Source: Candidatus Bathyarchaeota archaeon RBG_13_60_20
GTDB lineage: Archaea; Thermoproteota; Bathyarchaeia; TCS64
Direction: 5' to 3'
DNA length: 7,118 nt
NCBI GenBank assembly: GCA_001775965.1
Contig: MEZG01000051.1
Span: 1-7,118 of the forward strand
Within the stretch, counting starts at the first letter, position 1. Every line of letters starts with the position of its first letter. Shown one piece after another: positions 1 to 3,434 of the stretch. The notes beneath the pieces are model-generated. The model worked only from the letters and a program-made list of their open reading frames with translations, was not told the origin of the DNA and searched no databases. The position numbers and the translations under genes were made by a program.

Positions 1-24
1 CCAGAATAAAAGCCTAACCCAGAC

Positions 25-37
25 AGCGAAATCCGCT
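25..37. repeat. Short inverted repeat upstream of the TFB promoter
   Basis: AGCG at 25-28 and CGCT at 34-37 form perfect 4-bp arms around a 5-nt spacer, ending 11 bp before the TATA box of the TFB gene. The position would suit a regulator site, but arms this short arise often by chance. Apart from this, bases 1-42 show nothing I can assign; no upstream gene end is recognisable. Confidence 0.2.
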
Positions 38-42
38 CAACC

Positions 43-57
43 GAAAAACTTAAATAC
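43..57 (+). promoter_or_regulatory. BRE/TATA promoter of the TFB gene
   Basis: A purine-rich stretch (GAAAAA, 43-48), a plausible TFB-recognition element, runs directly into CTTAAATAC (49-57), a good archaeal TATA box. Archaeal transcription normally starts about 25 bp downstream of the box, here near 78-80. The GTG at 86 lies 33 bp from the box centre, close to the 31 bp seen for the next gene, which argues for a very short 5' leader. Confidence 0.65.
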
Positions 58-85
58 TCTTTCAACCCGGGGTGCAAATGCCCGA

Positions 86-1081
86 GTGATCAGGTTTCTA
101 CATCTCACCGAGATGCGGATTCTGGGAAGGGAAACGCGCCCAAGCGTGAGAGAGATGAAGCAAAAAGGCAACACGATCCCTAGTGAGGACGTGTGCCCCG
201 AGTGCAAAAGCACACACATCATCCATGACCCCGAGTCCGGGGAGCTAATCTGCGGCCGCTGCGGCCTCGTCATGAAGGAGAGCATGATGAACGACGGCCC
301 CGAGTGGAGAGCCTTCACCCCCACCGAGAAGGACACCCGCAGCAGGGTGGGCGTGCCCCTCAGCTTCGCGGTCCACGACAAGGGCCTCACCACCATGATA
401 GGCCGCATAGGCCGCGACGCCTTCGGCCGCAGGATACCCCTGGACAGGAAGCTCCAGATGCTCAGGCTCCGCAAGTGGCAGATCAGGAGCAGGGTCCACA
501 GCAGCGTGGACCGCAACCTGGCCCAGGCCATGGCCGAGCTGGACCGCCTCAGCGACAAGCTCCACATACCCCCCGGCATCAAGGAGAAGGCCGCCGTCAT
601 ATACAGGAAGGCCCTTGAGCGGGGCCTCGTCCGCGGCCGCAGCATAAGCGCCATAACGGCGGCCAGCCTATACGCGGCCTGCAGGGTCACCCAGACGCCC
701 CGCACCCTCCGCGAGATCAGCGGCCAGAGCCCCGTCGAGAAGAAGGACATAGCCCGCTGCTACAGGCTCATGCTCCGCGAACTGGACATAACCATGCCCA
801 AGCCCGACGCCCAGCTCAGGGTCCCCAAGATAGCCGCCAAGGTGGGCGTCGGGGAGCGCACCCAGCAGAAGGCCGTGGAGATACTCAGGGACGCATCAAA
901 GCTGAGGACCACCGCGGGCAAGGACCCCATGGGCCTCGCCGCGGCAGCCCTCTACATAGCCTGCGTCATGTGCGACGAGAAGCGCACCCAGAAGATGATC
1001 GCGGACGCGGCGGGGGTCACCGAGGTCACCATCCGAAACAGGTACAAGGGGCTCAAGGAGGCCCTTGACCTAGAGGTTTAG
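86..1081 (+). CDS. tfb: Transcription initiation factor IIB (TFB)
   Basis: TFB recruits RNA polymerase to TATA-bound TBP and helps open the promoter. Numbered from the GTG at 86 (331 aa), an N-terminal zinc ribbon has C37-x2-C40 and C56-x2-C59. A conserved linker follows (GPEWRAFTPTEK from about residue 71, then SRVGVPL and the HDKGL segment), which forms the B-reader region. Two cyclin-fold repeats come next, roughly 137-222 (with GLVRGRSI and ITAASLYAACR) and 232-325 (with AGKDPMGLAAAALYIA and a C-terminal helix-turn-helix VTEVTIRNRYK that reads the BRE). All core TFB elements are intact. The start is uncertain. GTG 86 fits the TATA spacing but gives an N-terminus about 23 residues longer than that of Sulfolobus TFB. 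ATG 155 puts the first zinc cysteine at residue 14, as in typical TFBs, and has a weak GTGA 5 nt upstream, but implies a leader of about 75 nt. ATG 113 is also in frame. Whether this is the sole or a paralogous TFB cannot be seen here. Confidence 0.96.
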   Translation: MIRFLHLTEMRILGRETRPSVREMKQKGNTIPSEDVCPECKSTHIIHDPESGELICGRCGLVMKESMMNDGPEWRAFTPTEKDTRSRVGVPLSFAVHDKGLTTMIGRIGRDAFGRRIPLDRKLQMLRLRKWQIRSRVHSSVDRNLAQAMAELDRLSDKLHIPPGIKEKAAVIYRKALERGLVRGRSISAITAASLYAACRVTQTPRTLREISGQSPVEKKDIARCYRLMLRELDITMPKPDAQLRVPKIAAKVGVGERTQQKAVEILRDASKLRTTAGKDPMGLAAAALYIACVMCDEKRTQKMIADAAGVTEVTIRNRYKGLKEALDLEV

Positions 1082-1116
1082 CCCCGGGAACATTGGGCTG
1101 CCCATCCACCCCCAAG

Positions 1117-1125
1117 GTATTTATC
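1117..1125 (+). promoter_or_regulatory. TATA box of the DUF373 gene
   Basis: GTATTTATC lies in the 70-bp gap after the TFB gene, centred 31 bp before the ATG at 1152. The predicted transcript start is near 1146-1148, so the mRNA would be almost leaderless. No Shine-Dalgarno at useful spacing precedes the ATG, which agrees with leaderless translation. An independent promoter suggests this gene is not strictly dependent on read-through from the TFB gene. Confidence 0.6.
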
Positions 1126-1151
1126 CAGATCACGCCAATTATTGCTAAGGA

Positions 1152-2303
1152 ATGGCGGCCACCGAGAAGACCCTCGTCATCTGCATCGACGGCGACGACG
1201 ACATAGGCAACAAGGCCGGCGTCGAGACCCCCGTCGTGGGAAGAGAGGAGAACATACAGGCTGCCACCAAGCTGGCCATATCGGACCCCGAGGAGGCCGA
1301 CGCCAACGCCATGTTCGGCGCCGTGAAGCTCTACGACAGACTCGTGAGGGACTACCCTGACGAGGGCTTCCAAATAGCCACAATAGGTGGGTCTAGCAGC
1401 GGCGGCGTCGAGGCCGACCGCAAGATGATCAGGGAGCTCAACGAGGTCCTCAGGGGCTACGACGCCTCGGGCGCCATCCTGGTGACGGACGGCTTCGCGG
1501 ACGAGGCCCTCCTCCCCATCGTCCAGAGCAGGGTCCCCATCACCAGCATCCACCACGTCGTCGTGAAGCACAGCGAGCGCATCGAGGAGACGTGGGCCGT
1601 CATCTTCAGGTACCTGAGGATGCTGGTGGAGGACCCCTACTACAGCAGGGTGAGCCTGGGCGTCCCGGGGGTGCTCCTCGTCATCTTCGGGTTCCTCATA
1701 GCCAGCAACCAAGTGGAGAACGCGGGCATGGTCACGGCCTTCGTCCTGGGCATCGTCCTCTTCATAAAGGGCTTCGGCCTAGAGCAGCGGATAGTCGCCA
1801 TCAGGCCCAGGCTGCCCCCCTCGGACAGGTTCCTCACACTCATCTCGGGCGGCATAGGCGTGATACTGGCCATCCTCGGGTGCTACCAGGGTATAACTTA
1901 CGCTTGGAAGTTCCTCCCGCCGGATGTCAAGCCCTTCTGGGAGATCGGGTTCTGGGTGGGGCAACTGCCTAACCTCGCCGGGGCCTTCTTCGTGAGGGGC
2001 ACCGACCTCATAGTCCTGGGGGCGGCCATAGCCCTCATAGGCGACGGCGCCCGCCACTACCTCCAGAAGGCGTACGTCAAGATATGGGAGAACATGGTCG
2101 GCCTGATATTCCTGTTCTGGATGCGCCTCATCGTGCTGGAGTCAGCCGAGATACTCATCAACCCTGAGACCCCCCTCACACTGTTCAGCCCTCTGGTATT
2201 ATACACGGTCGCCGGCGTCACCACCATCATAATAGCGGTCATCATCGTATACAGGCGGTACGGCCGGGAGTTCTTCCCTTACCCTCTTAGGCAGGACGCC
2301 TGA
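1152..2303 (+). CDS. DUF373 family archaeal membrane protein
   Basis: 383 aa, matching by recognition the archaeal DUF373 family, whose function is unknown. The soluble N-terminal part (about 1-165) opens with a hydrophobic strand and an acidic loop, LVICIDGDDDIG (8-19), then a GVETPVVGRE segment (23-32), DPEEADANAMFGA (45-57), IATIGGSSSGG (75-85) and ILVTDGFADE (109-118). The alternation of hydrophobic strands and Asp/Gly loops looks like a Rossmann-like alpha/beta fold that could bind metal or nucleotide; that is inference. The C-terminal half is a membrane domain with about 6-7 hydrophobic segments near 168-186, 190-208, 227-250, 265-283 (weak), 284-298, 313-330 and 345-367, ending in a basic tail (YRRYGREF). 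There is no signal peptide, so the N-terminal domain is probably cytoplasmic. ATG 1152 is chosen because it fits the TATA spacing and places the conserved strand at the N-terminus. It sits just before the prenyltransferase gene, whose TATA box begins 8 bp after this stop codon. The closeness hints at a shared membrane-lipid or glycosylation context, without proof. Confidence 0.88.
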   Translation: MAATEKTLVICIDGDDDIGNKAGVETPVVGREENIQAATKLAISDPEEADANAMFGAVKLYDRLVRDYPDEGFQIATIGGSSSGGVEADRKMIRELNEVLRGYDASGAILVTDGFADEALLPIVQSRVPITSIHHVVVKHSERIEETWAVIFRYLRMLVEDPYYSRVSLGVPGVLLVIFGFLIASNQVENAGMVTAFVLGIVLFIKGFGLEQRIVAIRPRLPPSDRFLTLISGGIGVILAILGCYQGITYAWKFLPPDVKPFWEIGFWVGQLPNLAGAFFVRGTDLIVLGAAIALIGDGARHYLQKAYVKIWENMVGLIFLFWMRLIVLESAEILINPETPLTLFSPLVLYTVAGVTTIIIAVIIVYRRYGREFFPYPLRQDA

Positions 2304-2310
2304 ACGCTAA

Positions 2311-2319
2311 GATTTTATC
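2311..2319 (+). promoter_or_regulatory. TATA box of the cis-prenyltransferase gene
   Basis: GATTTTATC lies within the 50-bp gap after the DUF373 stop codon, centred about 39 bp before the TTG at 2354. The transcript would start near 2340, giving a leader of about 10-15 nt. It is bracketed by the 5-bp inverted repeat CTAAG (2307-2311) and CTTAG (2334-2338), which may be chance. Confidence 0.55.
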
Positions 2320-2353
2320 CCCAGGCGAACCGTCTTAGGGCAAGGTACCCGCG

Positions 2354-3136
2354 TTGCTCAACGAGCTCCTCTCGGCCATAGGCATCTATGGCATCTATGA
2401 GCGGTGGCTGAGGGAGCAGATAGGCTCCAAGCCCAAGCCTGGGCACATAGGCATCATTACTGACGGAAATAGGCGTTGGGCCAAGGAGCACGACATGATA
2501 CCCTGGGAGGGCCACTGGGAGGGTGCAGACAGAGTTGAGGACTTCCTCGGGTGGTGCATGGAACTGGGTATAAAAACCGTCACCCTGTACAGCTTCTCCA
2601 CCGAGAACTTCCGGAGGGACGAGAAGGAGGTCCAGGAGCTCATGCGGCTCTTCGAGAAGACGCTGGGGGAGGTCAAGGAGGCCGACTACATCCACAAGAA
2701 CAGGGTCAGAGTGAGGGCTCTGGGCAGGATAGGGTTGCTGCCCGAGAGTATACAGACGCTTATACACGAGGTAGAGGAGGCCACCAAGGATTACGACGGA
2801 TACTACCTCAACGTGGCCATCGCCTACGGTGGGCGCGCGGAGATCGTGGACGCCACCCGGACTATAGCCGCCAAGGTGAGGGACGGCAAGGTCAGGCCCG
2901 AGGAAATAGACGAGGAGGTCATTGAGGCTCACCTCTACACGGCCCACCTGCCCCAGCCGAACCCGGACCTGGTCATACGCACGTCCGGTGAGTCAAGGCT
3001 CAGCAACTTCCTGGTGTGGCAGTCAGCCTACAGCGAGCTGTTCCTGGTGGACGTGTACTGGCCCGCGTTCCGTAAGATAGACCTCATGAGAGCCATCAGG
3101 AGCTACCAAATGCGGAGCCGGAGGTACGGTAAGTAG
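2354..3136 (+). CDS. uppS: (2Z)-cis-prenyltransferase (undecaprenyl/dolichyl-type polyprenyl diphosphate synthase)
   Basis: Adds isopentenyl units in cis to an allylic diphosphate to build the long polyprenyl diphosphate that, as its phosphate, carries glycans for archaeal N-glycosylation and surface-layer glycans. 260 aa, a normal length for the family. Conserved motifs run in order: IGIITDGNRRWAK (32-44), with D37 the catalytic Asp that handles the diphosphate with Mg2+; GHWEGADRV (53-61); YSFSTENFRR (79-88); LNVAIAYGGRAEI (152-164); and DLVIRTSGESRLSNFLVWQSAYSEL (205-229), with the diphosphate-binding Arg/Ser residues. The residue before the catalytic Asp is Thr36, where bacterial enzymes have Met. 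The start must be TTG 2354: an in-frame TAG lies at 2336-2338, no other start codon falls between, and the next in-frame ATG is Met48, beyond the catalytic motif. There is no signal peptide; the enzyme should be cytoplasmic or peripheral at the membrane. Chain length cannot be read from sequence alone. Confidence 0.95.
   Translation: MLNELLSAIGIYGIYERWLREQIGSKPKPGHIGIITDGNRRWAKEHDMIPWEGHWEGADRVEDFLGWCMELGIKTVTLYSFSTENFRRDEKEVQELMRLFEKTLGEVKEADYIHKNRVRVRALGRIGLLPESIQTLIHEVEEATKDYDGYYLNVAIAYGGRAEIVDATRTIAAKVRDGKVRPEEIDEEVIEAHLYTAHLPQPNPDLVIRTSGESRLSNFLVWQSAYSELFLVDVYWPAFRKIDLMRAIRSYQMRSRRYGK
2381..2398 (+). repeat. Perfect 9-bp tandem duplication inside uppS
   Basis: GGCATCTAT occurs twice back to back, encoding Gly-Ile-Tyr-Gly-Ile-Tyr at residues 10-15 of the prenyltransferase, in the variable N-terminal helix before the catalytic core. 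It is in frame and so should not disrupt the enzyme. It looks like a recent slippage duplication. Confidence 0.8.
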
Positions 3137-3161
3137 GGTTGTCGTGCGTTTTGGTTAATAC

Positions 3162-3181
3162 CGATGTTTTTCGATGTTTTT
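3162..3181 (+). repeat. Perfect tandem repeat, two 10-bp units
   Basis: CGATGTTTTT occurs twice head to tail (3162-3171 and 3172-3181), starting 26 bp after the uppS stop codon. Each unit brings a run of five T, so the repeat itself builds the terminator-like T-tracts. Confidence 0.9.
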
Positions 3182-3196
3182 CTTTGAGCCTTTTTT
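3167..3196 (+). terminator. T-tract terminator after uppS
   Basis: Three runs of T on the coding strand (3167-3171, 3177-3181 and 3191-3196, the last six long) lie 31-60 bp past the uppS stop. Archaeal RNA polymerase terminates at such T-rich tracts without needing a hairpin, and none is evident here. The new TATA box follows within about 12 bp, supporting a transcription-unit boundary. Confidence 0.6.
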
Positions 3197-3206
3197 CCTT
3201 TGGGAA

Positions 3207-3217
3207 GATTTAAAAAA
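3207..3217 (+). promoter_or_regulatory. TATA box upstream of the mini-ORF / smc leader
   Basis: GATTTAAAAAA, preceded by a purine-rich GGGAA (3202-3206), is one of the best TATA boxes in the window. Transcription would start near 3237-3239. That gives either a leaderless mini-ORF (GTG 3243 or ATG 3246) or an smc mRNA with a leader of about 200 nt. A weaker alternative for smc is CTATACTC at 3392-3399, centred about 40 bp before its start codon, but a transcript from there would begin almost at the Shine-Dalgarno. Confidence 0.6.
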
Positions 3218-3236
3218 CAGGCGACGCTATTATTAT

Positions 3237-3251
3237 TCTCACGTGATGAGA
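3237..3251. repeat. Inverted repeat at the predicted transcription start
   Basis: TCTCA (3237-3241) and TGAGA (3247-3251) are perfect 5-bp arms around a 5-nt spacer, exactly where the transcript from the TATA box at 3207 should begin. It could be an operator overlapping the start site, or a 5'-terminal hairpin of the RNA. The spacer and right arm contain both candidate start codons of the mini-ORF. Confidence 0.45.
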
Positions 3252-3368
3252 GCAACCCAAGATGATATAGAGGACACTGGGCGTAATCCCGCAATAATAC
3301 GTAGTAATACGCGCGTGGGGGCCGGGTCTTCGAACATCAGCCTTGAATCATTAACACGACGATGTTAA
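3246..3368 (+). CDS. Possible leaderless 40-aa mini-protein, unknown
   Basis: An ATG (or the GTG directly before it, 3243) lies 31-34 bp from the centre of a good TATA box, the same geometry as the DUF373 and TFB genes, and opens a 40-codon frame ending in TAA. The product would be a small hydrophilic peptide: acidic near the N-terminus (QDDIED), with no membrane segment, and ending in Arg-Arg-Cys. I recognise no family. Codon use is unlike the neighbours, with many A/T-ending codons (GCA, CAA, GAT, CGT, AGT, TTA, CGA) that the GC-rich genes avoid. This argues against a long-established protein gene and for a leader peptide, a non-coding RNA or chance. The stop codon lies inside an inverted repeat. 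Low confidence that it is translated. Confidence 0.22.
   Translation: MRATQDDIEDTGRNPAIIRSNTRVGAGSSNISLESLTRRC
3295..3311 (+). repeat. Direct repeat TAATACG with 10-bp period
   Basis: TAATACG occurs at 3295-3301 and 3305-3311, a 10-bp spacing that places both copies on one face of the helix. Lies about 60 bp inside the predicted transcript. It may be a pair of protein-binding half-sites or chance in an AT-richer patch. Confidence 0.4.
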
Positions 3369-3407
3369 CCCGAGAGGGCTAGACATCCCGGCTATACTCC
3401 ATCACGC
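3313..3407 (+). promoter_or_regulatory. Candidate structured smc leader with alternative pairings
   Basis: Three nested complementary pairs are visible: GCGTG 3313-3317 with CACGC 3403-3407, GCCGGG 3321-3326 with CCCGGC 3387-3392, and AACATC 3333-3338 with GATGTT 3361-3366. A second, exclusive arrangement pairs CGGGT 3323-3327 with ACCCG 3368-3372 directly outside the AACATC/GATGTT stem. A third uses TTAACA/TGTTAA at 3351-3368. CCC-GAGA-GGG (3369-3378) would be a short hairpin with a GNRA tetraloop. Competing pairings upstream of a strong Shine-Dalgarno resemble a switch-type leader. CTCC (3397-3400) could also pair with GGAG in the Shine-Dalgarno (3423-3426), though only over 4 bp. No known riboswitch class is recognised, and no folding calculation was made. 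Confidence 0.3.
3351..3368. repeat. Palindromic operator-like inverted repeat
   Basis: TTAACA (3351-3356) and TGTTAA (3363-3368) are perfect 6-bp arms separated by 6 bp, so arm centres are 12 bp apart, a spacing compatible with a dimeric DNA-binding protein. It lies 67-84 bp before the smc start codon and contains the stop codon of the mini-ORF. It may equally be one alternative RNA stem. Confidence 0.45.
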
Positions 3408-3410
3408 ACG

Positions 3411-3430
3411 GGGGAGAAAGGGGGAGGAAG
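3411..3430 (+). repeat. 10-bp tandem near-repeat carrying the smc Shine-Dalgarno
   Basis: GGGGAGAAAG (3411-3420) and GGGGAGGAAG (3421-3430) differ at one base. Only the second copy contains a full GGAGG and lies at working distance from the smc start. The first may be a decayed copy or a second ribosome-recruiting site. Confidence 0.6.
3421..3427 (+). promoter_or_regulatory. Strong ribosome binding site of smc
   Basis: GGGGAGG with a 7-nt spacer to GTG 3435 is the only strong Shine-Dalgarno in front of a gene in this window. It decides the GTG start, and it implies that the smc mRNA has a 5' leader, unlike the upstream genes. Confidence 0.8.
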
Positions 3431-3434
3431 TTGA

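Larger units (their letters stand above)
3137..3434 (+). other. AT-richer 298-bp intergenic region upstream of smc
   Basis: This is the only long gap between recognised genes. In order it holds a T-rich terminator with a 10-bp tandem repeat, a TATA box, an inverted repeat at the expected transcript start, a mini-ORF, several overlapping inverted repeats, and a strong Shine-Dalgarno. Base composition differs sharply from the flanking GC-rich genes in its first half and returns to GC-rich near smc. I found no tRNA, 5S or SRP RNA signature. A 63-codon reading frame on the minus strand (3103-3294) has no promoter or family signature and overlaps the end of uppS; I do not call it. Confidence 0.7.

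Noticed and set aside
37..750. 237-codon minus-strand frame opposite the TFB gene
   Set aside because: The plus-strand TFB protein is unmistakable across the same bases; the antisense product is Arg/Ser/Leu-rich with no motif.
1152..1360. Smaller overlapping frames in DUF373 (such as one on the plus strand from 1142)
   Set aside because: Low-complexity Arg/His/Gly translations typical of off-frame reading in GC-rich DNA.
2372..2480. Thr36 before the catalytic Asp of the cis-prenyltransferase as a defect
   Set aside because: This position varies among archaeal enzymes as far as I recall, and D37, N39, R40, R41 and W42 are all present, so activity is expected.
3243..3290. C/D box guide RNA suggested by GTGATGA at 3243-3249, a perfect C-box match
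   Set aside because: No CTGA D or D' box follows at the required distance, so the canonical architecture is missing. The match also coincides with the start of the mini-ORF and the inverted repeat.
3103..3294. 63-codon minus-strand frame across the end of uppS and the gap
   Set aside because: No family resemblance and no promoter or ribosome site; it overlaps uppS coding sequence and the terminator.
3321..3343. tRNA T-arm suggested by GGTCTTCGAAC
   Set aside because: The stem bases on either side of the TTCGAAC loop do not pair, and no acceptor, D-arm or anticodon arm is found around it.
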